The notes under the pieces were generated by a model. That model saw only the letters and a list, made by a program, of their open reading frames with translations. It was not told the DNA's origin and searched no databases. A stretch of DNA of 21,425 nucleotides, taken from the NCBI GenBank assembly GCA_945947845.1, contig CAMEZN010000001.1:1-21425 (forward strand), given 5' to 3'. The position numbers were made by a program, and so were the translations under genes. This DNA comes from an uncultured Mucispirillum sp. (GTDB lineage Bacteria > Chrysiogenota > Deferribacteres > Deferribacterales > Mucispirillaceae). Positions 13,114 to 20,442 of this stretch are shown one piece after another. Within the stretch, counting starts at the first letter, position 1. Each line of letters begins with the position of its first letter.

Positions 13114-14166
13114 ATGAGTAGAACAATCATTACACAAAATGAATTAAAGCAGTATCAAGCTGCTGGTATTTTTAATGGTATAAAAACTATGGATGGCGGG
13201 TTTGGTGGACTTACCACTCCAAATGTTAATATGCCTGCGGGTATTCTTACACAATTATCACAACATATAGTTTCGATTATTACTAGAAAAAGAACCGCAG
13301 ATGAAGTAATTGGCAGGAGAATGAAGCTGCTGGATTTTGAACAGCAAGATTTTTTAATGCCACTTATTGAAGGTAAAGGAGAAACATCAGATTATTCTGA
13401 TGTAGGTAATGCTCCAATAGTTGGTATGAACCCAACATATATCTATACAGGGCATAAAAGATTTTCTGTAAATGTAGTGAATGGCAGTTTAAAAAATGCT
13501 CAGCTTGCACAAGCTCGTATAAATGGTGAAGCATATAATATGAGCACTGGGCTTGAAAGACTTGCAATAACATTTAATGATATTGCATTTACTGGTGTGC
13601 CAGGAATCCCAGAGGGTTCAAAATATCCTATTTATGGAGTTTTAAATAACCCTGATTTGCCAGCTTATCAAGCAGCAGAAACTACAACAGCGGATGCAAC
13701 ATTTGAGAAATTTTATAAAGATGTTGTAGGTTTGATTGAGGAAGTTATATCCAGAGCTCAAGGGCATGTTTCACCTAATAGTAAGATGGTTCTTGCAATA
13801 TCTAACAGAAGAAATGGCTTATTATCATTAATAAATCAGATAGGTAATAAATCTATTAAAGCAGCTATTGCAGAAAGCTATCCTAATTTAACATGGGTAC
13901 TTGCTCCAGAGCTTGATGGAGCATATACTGGCGGACTTGATGTAATGTATTTACGTGCTGAAAGTTTAGATGAAACAGAAGTTAAAGAGAAAGGTTTAGA
14001 AACAGATTCTCTTGTTGATAGTGCTATCTTAGGCTTTTCAGAATTAGCTCGTGCAGGAGCTGTTGAAGTACATTCTAACTATACATTACAAACAATATCT
14101 TCTGGCTCTCTGGGTACAATTATTCCAAAACCTTATATGTTTGGAAGAAGATATTTTGCAAGTTAA
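13114..14166 (+). CDS. Major capsid protein (DUF2184-like)
   Basis: A 350-aa protein in the major capsid position. It has the DUF2184 features: an N-terminal arm, ITRKRTADEVIGRRMKLLDFEQQDFLMPLIE, a G-rich segment with YSDVGNAPIVGMNPTY, and a beta-rich domain with NDIAFTGVPGIPEG and LTWVLAPELDGAY. The end EVHSNYTLQTISSGSLGTI leads to a short tail. Length is as in that HK97-fold family. It has a strong GGAG ribosome site. A large inverted repeat and element S follow directly, which might stabilise or end this abundant message. Confidence 0.8.
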   Translation: MSRTIITQNELKQYQAAGIFNGIKTMDGGFGGLTTPNVNMPAGILTQLSQHIVSIITRKRTADEVIGRRMKLLDFEQQDFLMPLIEGKGETSDYSDVGNAPIVGMNPTYIYTGHKRFSVNVVNGSLKNAQLAQARINGEAYNMSTGLERLAITFNDIAFTGVPGIPEGSKYPIYGVLNNPDLPAYQAAETTTADATFEKFYKDVVGLIEEVISRAQGHVSPNSKMVLAISNRRNGLLSLINQIGNKSIKAAIAESYPNLTWVLAPELDGAYTGGLDVMYLRAESLDETEVKEKGLETDSLVDSAILGFSELARAGAVEVHSNYTLQTISSGSLGTIIPKPYMFGRRYFAS

Positions 14167-14320
14167 GAAAGGGGAGCGATTTTTGCGACGCGAGCATTTC
14201 CCGACGAATAGGAAGGAAGTAGAAATGCGAAGCTGGAACCCAGCCAGATTTTCTATTTCTTCCTTATTCAGTCAGGAAAATCTGTCCTCACAAAAAACGT
14301 TCGCCCCTTTCTTACTTTCC
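14165..14320 (+). repeat. Long inverted repeat with diverged palindromic repeats
   Basis: AAGAAAGGGG just after the capsid stop pairs with CCCCTTTCTT before 14320, taking the place of the short S0 hairpin of the other S copies. Inside lies a second imperfect inverted repeat in which 14198-14228 (TTTCCCGACGAATAGGAAGG) pairs with about 14251-14281, both diverged relatives of the repeat at 17103. The gap 14167-14590 holds this, element S copy 3 and element F copy 2, and no gene. Confidence 0.7.
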
Positions 14321-14328
14321 CCTAATGC

Positions 14329-14400
14329 AAAACTTACCAAGCTCACCGCTTGATAAGTTTTAGCAGAATAAAAATCACGATACAAGCTCGTGATTTTTAT
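14329..14400 (+). repeat. Structured element S, copy 3
   Basis: After CCCCTAATGCAAAA, stem 1 pairs 14 positions (14329-14342 with 14348-14361, one mismatch) around loop TCACC. Stem 2 pairs 13 perfect positions (14368-14380 with 14388-14400) around TACAAGC. GCAGAATAAAA between them is shared with copy 1. TATAAT follows at the 3' side. Confidence 0.85.
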
Positions 14401-14445
14401 AATAGAATTATTTATAAATAAAAAATAAATTAATCAGCAGATGTA

Positions 14446-14566
14446 GACAATAAGATTTTTATTTTAGACGAGACAGACGGCTTTTTTAAAAACGGAGTTT
14501 ACAATGTTAGTAAATGAGTATTTTAAAAAAGACGGATAACAAAGTATAAAATAAAAAGATATTGTC
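14446..14566 (+). repeat. Structured element F, copy 2
   Basis: Same plan as copy 1 with changed but complementary arms: P1 GACAATA with TATTGTC (14446, 14560); P2 TTTTTAT with ATAAAAA (14456, 14551); P3 CTTTTTTAAAA with TTTTAAAAAAG (14481, 14521); P4 TTTAC with GTAAA. Constant loops: AGA/GA, TTAGACGAGACAGACGG, GGAGTTTACAA, GTAAATGA and GGATAACAAAGTATAA. It lies 24 bases before the next start codon and 45 bases after element S copy 3. Confidence 0.85.
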
Positions 14567-14590
14567 GGTTACTATGTAAGGAGAAATTAT

Positions 14591-15034
14591 ATGCCAGCAA
14601 TTATATTTAAAGCACCAAGCTGTTACTTAAAAACAACAGACAAAGGGAAATTTTTATTAAAAGGTAACTATGAAATCAATATTATAGATGAAGCAACTTT
14701 AAAAGATTTAAAACAATGCAATCCAGAATTTGATGTGTGGGTTCAAAAAGGCTTTTTAACAATCAATGAGAAAGAAGATAATGTTAAAGCAGATGGTCTT
14801 TTAATGCAGGAAAAACAAGCTGAACAAAAATTAAAAGATGCTGAAAAGCAGGCAAAAGAAATTATTGATGCAGCTTATGAAGAAGCTGAAAAAATAAAAA
14901 AAGAAGCAGCAAGCATTACTGTAACAAGCCAGCAAGGCGAAGCAGCACCAGCAGAGCAGCAAGCGGCACAACCAGCTGAACAACAGCAGCAGGAACAACC
15001 ACAAACAGAAGAAAAAAGTGGTAAAAAGAAATAA
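14591..15034 (+). CDS. Unassigned head-region protein with Gln/Ala-rich tail
   Basis: A 147-aa protein I do not recognise. Residues 1-60 look folded (IIFKAPSCYLKTTDKGKF, ending DVWVQKGFLTI), 60-105 form a charged coiled coil (KQAEQKLKDAEKQAKEIIDAAYEEAEK), and 110-147 are disordered and rich in Gln, Ala, Pro and Glu, ending in a lysine cluster. It sits between the capsid and the head-tail connector, where DUF2184-type phages often have a small unassigned structural gene. AAGGAG precedes the start. Its leader consists of element F copy 2. Confidence 0.6.
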   Translation: MPAIIFKAPSCYLKTTDKGKFLLKGNYEINIIDEATLKDLKQCNPEFDVWVQKGFLTINEKEDNVKADGLLMQEKQAEQKLKDAEKQAKEIIDAAYEEAEKIKKEAASITVTSQQGEAAPAEQQAAQPAEQQQQEQPQTEEKSGKKK

Positions 15035-15058
15035 CTATAACAAGGTAAATACACTAAG

Positions 15059-15439
15059 ATGACAAGCGAAGAATTTAAATTATATTTTTTAAAAAGGTTT
15101 CCAAAGTTTGAAATAGTGCAAGATAAGATTGATACATATTATAATCAATCATTATGCAGATTTCCAGTATTGAAAATAGATAACTGTTATAATACTGATG
15201 CTGCATGTTTAGCAGTAGCTCATTATTTAGTAGTTTATGAGATGCCAGAAGATGCTACTGCAGGCAGCAGCGGCAATGGTGGTGGTATAATCAACTCTGC
15301 ATCTGTGGGTGATGTATCTGTTGGTATGCAGGCAAAGCCTATAAATGATATGTTTGAAGATTTTATGGCTTCAACTGTATATGGAAGAGACTTTTTAGCA
15401 TGGCTTGCCAGCGTTGGTGGTATTACCTTGATAAATTAA
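15059..15439 (+). CDS. Head-tail connector (DUF4054-like)
   Basis: A 126-aa protein with the DUF4054 pattern: an N-terminal FKLYFLKRFPKF helix, a YNTDAACLAVAHYLVVYEM helix, a Gly/Ser-rich loop leading to SASVGDVSVGMQ, and the end FMASTVYGRDFLAWLASVGG. Family members form the adaptor ring below the portal. The ribosome site (AAGG, some bases upstream) is weak. It follows the unassigned head gene by 24 bases. Confidence 0.75.
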   Translation: MTSEEFKLYFLKRFPKFEIVQDKIDTYYNQSLCRFPVLKIDNCYNTDAACLAVAHYLVVYEMPEDATAGSSGNGGGIINSASVGDVSVGMQAKPINDMFEDFMASTVYGRDFLAWLASVGGITLIN

Positions 15440-15454
15440 AAAAAGGAGAAAAAT

Positions 15455-15847
15455 ATGGATAGTATCTTAAGTATTATACTAGCAATATTAATTGTAGTAT
15501 TTTGTATTGGTGGGTGCATGTATGGGTATCCAAAATATCAAGTTTATAAGAGTGATTTAGCTGGTCAAGCACAATTAAAAGAAGCTGAATCTAATCGTAA
15601 AATTATTATATTAGAAGCTGAAGCACAAAAAGAAAGTGCTGCTCTTTTAGCAGAAGTTGAAGTAACCATGGCAAAAGGTGTAGCAGAAGCAAATAAGATA
15701 ATTGGTAACTCGTTAAAAAATAATGAATCATACCTGCGGTGGCTTTGGATAAGTAATATGAAAGAAACAAGTAATGATGTGATTTATATACCAACAGAGG
15801 CAGGATTACCAATACTTGAAGCTGGCAAACGAGAGAAACGAGAATAA
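15455..15847 (+). CDS. Membrane protein with prohibitin/SPFH-like C-terminal part
   Basis: A 130-aa protein with one N-terminal membrane segment (about 5-27) and a long helix rich in Ala and Glu (GQAQLKEAESNRKIIILEAEAQKESAALLAE), then AKGVAEANKIIGNSL, YLRWLWISNM and VIYIPTEAGLPILEA. The helix and the end resemble the C-terminal part of prohibitin/stomatin-like proteins, which phages sometimes carry without the SPFH core. Function unknown; it may be a membrane protein made late. GGAG precedes the ATG, and a strong terminator follows, so it ends a transcription unit amid head-tail genes. Confidence 0.6.
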   Translation: MDSILSIILAILIVVFCIGGCMYGYPKYQVYKSDLAGQAQLKEAESNRKIIILEAEAQKESAALLAEVEVTMAKGVAEANKIIGNSLKNNESYLRWLWISNMKETSNDVIYIPTEAGLPILEAGKREKRE

Positions 15848-15860
15848 ATAATTTATTATA

Positions 15861-15890
15861 AAAGCCTTTCTTTTGAAAGGCTTTCTTTTT
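15861..15890 (+). terminator. Rho-independent terminator
   Basis: AAAGCCTTTC (15861-15870) and GAAAGGCTTT (15875-15884) are perfectly complementary around TTTT, followed by CTTTTT. It lies between the prohibitin-like gene and the next head-tail gene. Confidence 0.85.
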
Positions 15891-15913
15891 ATATTTAAAA
15901 AGGTTTTAAGATT

Positions 15914-16369
15914 ATGGATATTAATACAAACACTCCAAAAGTAAATAAAAATGATTTATTAGATGCTATGCTGCAAAAGCTGAAATTGCAGTTTGGCACT
16001 GTTGAGGTAGGTTTTTTTAAAGGTACACATACTTACCCTAATGGTAAAGATGTAACTACTGTGGCAAGAGATAATGACCAAGGCACAAAAAGAATACCTG
16101 AGCGACCTTTTATGATACCAGCAGGAAATAAAGCAGCTAACAAAACTATAAATATTACAGTTGGGAGTATTGCAGGCGGCATGGATGAAAGCCAGGCATT
16201 ATCAAAAGCTGGTGAACTTTTTGTTGGATTTATTCAAAAAGAAATAACTAATCTTAAAGAACCACCTAATGCAGAATCTACTATACTCAAAAAAGGTTCA
16301 TCAAATCCGCTTATTGATACGGGTGATATGCGAAAAAGTGTAAAATGGAAATTAAGACCGCCAAAATAA
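15914..16369 (+). CDS. HK97 gp10-like neck/head-closure protein
   Basis: A 151-aa protein with motifs common in myophage neck or minor tail proteins: VEVGFFKGTHTYPNGKDVTTVARDN, GTKRIPERPFMIPA, and the C-terminal PPNAESTILKKGSSNPLIDTGDMRKSVKW, the hallmark of the HK97 gp10-like group that caps the head and accepts the tail. The ribosome site is weak (AAGG about 10 bases away). It is 24 bases after the terminator; read-through or an unseen promoter would be needed. Confidence 0.7.
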   Translation: MDINTNTPKVNKNDLLDAMLQKLKLQFGTVEVGFFKGTHTYPNGKDVTTVARDNDQGTKRIPERPFMIPAGNKAANKTINITVGSIAGGMDESQALSKAGELFVGFIQKEITNLKEPPNAESTILKKGSSNPLIDTGDMRKSVKWKLRPPK

Positions 16370-16380
16370 TACTACCACTA

Positions 16381-16438
16381 TATAATAAATATTAATAATA
16401 TACCTTAACTGTATCTATCTATTCCAATTATCTATAAT
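16381..16438 (+). promoter_or_regulatory. Late promoter repeat R, copy 3
   Basis: TATAATAAATATTAATAATA, CTTAACTGTATCTATCTATT and TATAAT at 16433-16438, with the CTG 24 bases before. Starts the unit for 16506-20600 genes. The leader between it and the GTG start holds a dispersed palindromic repeat (16455-16490). Confidence 0.7.
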
Positions 16439-16454
16439 CAGTTTATGAATTATT

Positions 16455-16490
16455 AGATACTTCGGGGCTGAAAGCCCACTCAGTATGACA
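16455..16490 (+). repeat. Dispersed palindromic repeat, copy 3
   Basis: AGATACTTCGGGGCTGAAAG to CAGTATGACA, with GGGCT pairing to AGCCC inside. It lies in the leader between promoter R3 and the following gene. Confidence 0.75.
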
Positions 16491-16505
16491 TAAGCGAGGG
16501 TAATT

Positions 16506-16910
16506 GTGAATCTGTTAAATTCAGCATTAAGTGTTATTTCTGGTATTCAAAAAACAGTTACAACAAAAATATATAATAAGAAATCAGTTATTAATAATGG
16601 TATAGCTGATTTTGAAATAACAGAAATAGAAGCACGGGTGCATGCTCAACCACTAACTATGAAAGAGCTGGAGACATTCGGGACTTTAGAAAAATCATCT
16701 ACCCTTTTAAAGTTTTATATTATGGGGGATAAGGCAGAAATAGTTGATTTCTTTAAAAATAAAGATGCATCAAACTCTATTATTATTTGGGATAATGATG
16801 AGTATTCTATATATGGCAAAATAGAGTGGCAAAATGATTCCTGGATAAAAGTCTATGGGATAAAAAATTTAACAAACAAAAGAGATTCTTCGCCTGAAGG
16901 CTCAGAATGA
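16506..16910 (+). CDS. Tail-completion/collar-type protein
   Basis: A 134-aa protein with a GTG start preceded by GAGGG. It is a mixed alpha/beta chain (FEITEIEARVHAQPLTMKELETFG, LLKFYIMGDKAEIVDF, SIIIWDNDEYSIYGKIEW) found in the myophage position between the gp10-like neck protein and the tail terminator; a collar or tail-completion role is inferred from order. The last residues (DSSPEGSE) and the stop codon come from a dispersed palindromic repeat, which also ends the o-spanin gene. Confidence 0.6.
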   Translation: MNLLNSALSVISGIQKTVTTKIYNKKSVINNGIADFEITEIEARVHAQPLTMKELETFGTLEKSSTLLKFYIMGDKAEIVDFFKNKDASNSIIIWDNDEYSIYGKIEWQNDSWIKVYGIKNLTNKRDSSPEGSE

Positions 16911-16912
16911 CA
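16883..16912 (+). repeat. Dispersed palindromic repeat, copy 4
   Basis: AGATTCTTCGCCTGAAGG and CTCAGAATGACA: the GCCTGAAGGC core is a palindrome. It codes the C-terminus and stop of the 16506 gene. Confidence 0.8.
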
Positions 16913-16923
16913 AAGGAATATTT

Positions 16924-17556
16924 ATGAATGAAATGATTAAATCAATATATGAAGCTGTGGCAGATATAGTTACACCATTTAAAACTTTATATCCATATCA
17001 AGATATAGAGGCAGATGTTGATAATGGTGTTGTTACTTTTGCACCAGTGAAAATTACTAACTTAACACTTGCTGGCGAGCGTTTTTTGCAAGGACTGCCA
17101 AATTCCCGACCGAATAGGGAGGAATCAGAATTTGCACAGGCTGGAGAAGAGCTACAGGCTGATGGAAGTTTGTTAGTAGATAGTGTTGCTAGAATATGCT
17201 TTCAAGTAGATATTTATAAAAGTATTAGCTGGAATGATAAAGATATATCTGCTTTTGATATGGCAGAAAAATTACAGATATATTTAAAAAGTTCGCAGGC
17301 AAGAGATGTATTTTTTAATAATTATAAATATGAGCTTATGCCTGTATGGTCTGATATAACTTTTCAAGCAGATTTTAATACATACAAAAAATGGGTGCAG
17401 ATAGCACAGTTTGAGATGTTTATAACAAAAATGAGTTCTGTAATACTAACAGATACACCATTGAAAAATATTAAAATAGAGATAAGCGAAGTTGGGACCT
17501 TAAAGGATAATACAGCTTATAATAGTATGATGAATAAATTTTTAAAAACAAATTAA
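16924..17556 (+). CDS. Tail terminator/neck protein (LIC_12616-like)
   Basis: A 210-aa protein with the plan of the LIC_12616 group in DUF3383 myophages: an N-terminal NEMIKSIYEAVADIV helix, RICFQVDIYKSISWNDKDISAFDMAEKLQIYL, and a later ARDVFFNNYKYELMPVWSD and KWVQIAQFEMFIT strand pair. It likely closes the tail tube or joins it to the neck. Residues 60-69 (around PNSRPNREESEF) are encoded by a palindromic repeat that matches one in the spanin gene, so this loop tolerates insertion. AAAGGA precedes the ATG. The sheath gene follows with a good ribosome site. Confidence 0.65.
   Translation: MNEMIKSIYEAVADIVTPFKTLYPYQDIEADVDNGVVTFAPVKITNLTLAGERFLQGLPNSRPNREESEFAQAGEELQADGSLLVDSVARICFQVDIYKSISWNDKDISAFDMAEKLQIYLKSSQARDVFFNNYKYELMPVWSDITFQADFNTYKKWVQIAQFEMFITKMSSVILTDTPLKNIKIEISEVGTLKDNTAYNSMMNKFLKTN
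17103..17130 (+). repeat. Palindromic repeat inserted in the tail terminator gene
   Basis: TTCCCGACCGAATAGGGAGG onward, 28 bases, matching the reverse complement of 4286-4313 at 27 positions. Read in frame; no stop introduced. Confidence 0.8.
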
Positions 17557-17572
17557 AAAATAGGAGAAAGAT

Positions 17573-19435
17573 ATGGCAAAACCAGATACAGTGATACCCT
17601 TTTCAAAGTTTGTAAACATAACCACATCAGGCAGCAGCTCTGCATTTACATTTAACAGATTAAATGCACTTGCAATAACAACGCCACAAATACCTATGCA
17701 GCAGATAGTTGAAGTAACATCGCTTGAAAGTGTGGCATCGCTTTATGGTGCAGTAAATGCAGAATATTCTTATGCTTCAGAATTTTTTGGATATACTTCA
17801 AAAAATGCAACAAAGCCAGAAAAATTTACATTTTATAATAATTACCCAGATGCTCAAAAAGCAGCACTTGTGGGAGCTGCAATATCTATGCTTAATGATA
17901 TTAAAAAAGAAGGCAGTTTAAATTTAACAATAAATGGTGATGAGTATAATTTTGACATTAATTTAGAAAATATATCATCATTTTCTGACGCAGCTGAAAT
18001 AATAAATAGTAACCTGCAAAAAGAAGAAACACCTGCAATACCTGCAAGTTTTAAAGGCTCTGCACCTGCTATTCCTTTTACAGCCAGCATGACAATAGAC
18101 CCATCAGAAATGATAGTGCAGAATAATGAAAGTGAAGCTGTATTTACATATACTGCCTCTATTACATTTGAAACATCAGATAATCTTGATAATATTGTAA
18201 CTAAATTAAATACAACAGAGTTAAGCAATGCAAACCTTGTTTGGAGTAATGATGGTGGAGTATTAAAATTAAGCCAAGTTAGCTACTCATCAGCAAGTAA
18301 CACAATACCTGCAAAAATATTTATAGCAGAGACTGAAATTAAAATTAAATTAGGGCTTGATGAGTTATCAGTAGAAGCAGGTTCGCCAGAAGTGTCAGCA
18401 TTAAACATTGGCTCATGTGAATATTCTACTCTTACAAATGGATTTATTATTCAAGGGGCTGTTGCATCTGCAAGCCAAACTATTAGCTTTGCCACAGGTA
18501 ATATGGCATCAGTTTTAAAACTTTCAGAAACTGACGGCGGATATGTAACAAGTGGCTCAAATGGTGAAAATTTAGCAGAAATGCTCAATCATATTGGACT
18601 GATTAACGGCGATTATGTGAGTATAGCAAGCATTAATAATATAGATACTGCTGATTATGAAACTATTGCATCATGGGTAAATACAAGTGGTGGCAGGTAT
18701 GCTTTTATTGTTATATCAGATGATGCAAGGCTTAAATCAACAAACCAAATTGTATATGAAAACCTTTTTGGGAATGATGGGTTTATACTAATCTATGGCA
18801 GTAATATAAATATGCTTGCTTTTATGCAGGCAGCTATTGCCAGCGTTGATTTTTCAGTGCCAAATGGTATGACTAATTTTAACTTTATAGAAACACCAGA
18901 ATTTATGGATGATGCAATTGGTAAAAGTGAAGAATTAGACGGCATAAATGCAAACCGTGCTAACTGTTGCTATATTATGGGAGGTTATGGGCAAAGCCAG
19001 CCACTTTTTGGTGAAGGTAAAATATTTGGCACAAACTTTAATAATATAGCAAATTATATCGGCAATTCCTGGATAAAAGCTAAAATGGAGATAGCAGGTG
19101 CTAACCTTATGATTAATCAATCATTTATTGCTCTTCGCTCAGGCAGTGGAAAAAGCATGATACTTGCTTTTATGCAGGAAGTGATAAACCTTGCAAAAAC
19201 ATCAGGCATTATTGTAACAGTTGGCACTGGAGAACTTTTAGCTGATGAAAAATCTAAAATAGTATCAGCAACAGGTAACTCTAATGCTATAAACTTAGTA
19301 GAAAGCAATGGCTATTATATAAATGTGCTGCCACTGACTGCTGATGATATAGCAAAAGAACAAATGAGAATACAGTTTATATATACGAAAAATGTGCCAA
19401 CAAATAGGCTGGTGATTCAAGCATTTGTAATATAA
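17573..19435 (+). CDS. Tail sheath protein (DUF3383-like)
   Basis: A 620-aa contractile sheath protein. The N-terminus has IPFSKFVNITTSG, LNALAITTPQIPMQ and FFGYTSKNATKPEKFTFYNN, the C-terminus ARLKSTNQIVYENLF, GMTNFNFIETPEF, NRANCCYIMGGYGQSQPLFGEG and the sheath-like end EQMRIQFIYTKNVPTNRLVIQAFVI. It is longer than the usual sheath of this family as I recall it; the middle (about 165-300) is an Ala/Ser/Pro-rich insertion that likely forms an outer domain. The sheath contracts to drive the tube through the envelope. A GGAG ribosome site lies before the ATG; element S copy 4 follows. Confidence 0.85.
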   Translation: MAKPDTVIPFSKFVNITTSGSSSAFTFNRLNALAITTPQIPMQQIVEVTSLESVASLYGAVNAEYSYASEFFGYTSKNATKPEKFTFYNNYPDAQKAALVGAAISMLNDIKKEGSLNLTINGDEYNFDINLENISSFSDAAEIINSNLQKEETPAIPASFKGSAPAIPFTASMTIDPSEMIVQNNESEAVFTYTASITFETSDNLDNIVTKLNTTELSNANLVWSNDGGVLKLSQVSYSSASNTIPAKIFIAETEIKIKLGLDELSVEAGSPEVSALNIGSCEYSTLTNGFIIQGAVASASQTISFATGNMASVLKLSETDGGYVTSGSNGENLAEMLNHIGLINGDYVSIASINNIDTADYETIASWVNTSGGRYAFIVISDDARLKSTNQIVYENLFGNDGFILIYGSNINMLAFMQAAIASVDFSVPNGMTNFNFIETPEFMDDAIGKSEELDGINANRANCCYIMGGYGQSQPLFGEGKIFGTNFNNIANYIGNSWIKAKMEIAGANLMINQSFIALRSGSGKSMILAFMQEVINLAKTSGIIVTVGTGELLADEKSKIVSATGNSNAINLVESNGYYINVLPLTADDIAKEQMRIQFIYTKNVPTNRLVIQAFVI

Positions 19436-19440
19436 AAACT

Positions 19441-19553
19441 GGAAGGGGGAATACCTTCCCCCTTTCCACCTTCCCCCTAATGCAAAATTTTATTGTTCAC
19501 CACAATAAAATTTCATATGGATAAAAACTCCCGCACATGTCGGTAGTTTTTAT
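19441..19553 (+). repeat. Structured element S, copy 4
   Basis: S0 is GGAAGGGGG with CCCCCTTTCC. After TTCCCCCTAATGCAAAA, stem 1 has 12 perfect pairs (19485-19496 with 19502-19513) and loop TCACC. Stem 2 has 13 positions with one mismatch (19521-19533 with 19541-19553), with a changed loop CACATGT. TATAATTAGTATTAATGAAGG in part follows, before the tube gene. Confidence 0.85.
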
Positions 19554-19611
19554 AATTAGTATTAATGAAGGTGTATAAAACTTAAAATGATTTTAAAAAA
19601 GGAGATATTAT

Positions 19612-20070
19612 ATGTCACAAAATTTTATAGGAACTAATGCTGTAAGTATAGCTGTATCAGTGCTGCCATTATTCCCGGCTGGGGCTGTTGACCATTTTGC
19701 AGATAGTAGTGATGTATGGACTGGTAATGCAACAGAAACATCTGATATGGTGAAAACACCAGATGGCTATACTTATGCTTGGACAAAAAATGCAATAATA
19801 GAAAGAACATTAACTATTGCACCTGCAAGCCCTATTGCTGCTTTACTTGATGCAGCAGTGGCAGCACAGCAAAGTTATGTAGGTGTGGGACCTGAGCCGT
19901 TTCAAGTAACAGTAATTGTAACGCATGCTCATACTGGGCAGGTTGATACTTATGCTGATGGAATAATTGCAAGTGGAGAGCTTGGTATGAAAGTGCAGCA
20001 AGACAGACTTGGAAATAAGCAGTATAGTTTTAAATTTGGCTCTTTTGTTACAACAGGACCGCTCAAATAG
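19612..20070 (+). CDS. Tail tube protein (DUF3277-like)
   Basis: A 152-aa protein with the DUF3277 pattern: N-terminal FIGTNAVSIAVSVLPLFP, a middle TPDGYTYAWTKNAIIERTLTIAPASP, and the end GELGMKVQQDRLGNKQYSFKFGSF. Such proteins stack as rings inside the sheath and form the DNA channel. AAGGAG precedes the ATG. It is followed nine bases later by the assembly chaperone. Confidence 0.85.
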   Translation: MSQNFIGTNAVSIAVSVLPLFPAGAVDHFADSSDVWTGNATETSDMVKTPDGYTYAWTKNAIIERTLTIAPASPIAALLDAAVAAQQSYVGVGPEPFQVTVIVTHAHTGQVDTYADGIIASGELGMKVQQDRLGNKQYSFKFGSFVTTGPLK

Positions 20071-20079
20071 GAGAAAATA

Positions 20080-20442
20080 ATGGAAAAGAAAGTATTTGAA
20101 TTAAGTGATGACAAGACTACTAGACAAGCATATTTTAAAAAAGTAACCATGGAAGATGGCTTAAAAATTATAACAACTGCTGATGGTATGGCTCGTCAGG
20201 AAGAAACAGCTGTTAATAAGTTTGTAAATATTGCAGTTAAATATCTTGTGTTAGTTATTCCAGGAACTGGAACAGAGCAGCATATTAAAAGTTTGGCTGA
20301 GCTGGATGCTATATTTGATAACCCATTTATGAGTATAAAGATTGCAGAAGAATTTGAGAATTACATAGCCCCCTATTTAGAGAGCTTGAACATTTCCAAA
20401 AGCAAAATTATGGAGTTACAAGCTCAAGCTCTTCAAAAATAA
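20080..20442 (+). CDS. Tail assembly chaperone, short form
   Basis: A 120-aa protein between tube and tape measure, the location of tail assembly chaperones. The start MEKKVFELSDDKTTRQAYFKKV is followed by an alpha-helical core (ETAVNKFVNIAVKYLVLVIP and LAELDAIFDNPFMSIKIAEEFENY). It ends at TAA 20440-20442 directly after AAA AAA-like sequence (CTT CAA AAA TAA). Chaperones of this type commonly exist in two forms made by a ribosomal frameshift; the extension below fits. GGAG precedes the start. Confidence 0.8.
   Translation: MEKKVFELSDDKTTRQAYFKKVTMEDGLKIITTADGMARQEETAVNKFVNIAVKYLVLVIPGTGTEQHIKSLAELDAIFDNPFMSIKIAEEFENYIAPYLESLNISKSKIMELQAQALQK

Noticed and set aside
14051..14353. Plus-strand frame of 100 codons over the capsid end and following gap
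   Set aside because: No ribosome site, no domain, and it runs through the inverted repeat and element S; not a gene.
3810..19553. CRISPR-like array from the repeated S hairpins
   Set aside because: The copies are kilobases apart, without regular spacers; each has different stems.
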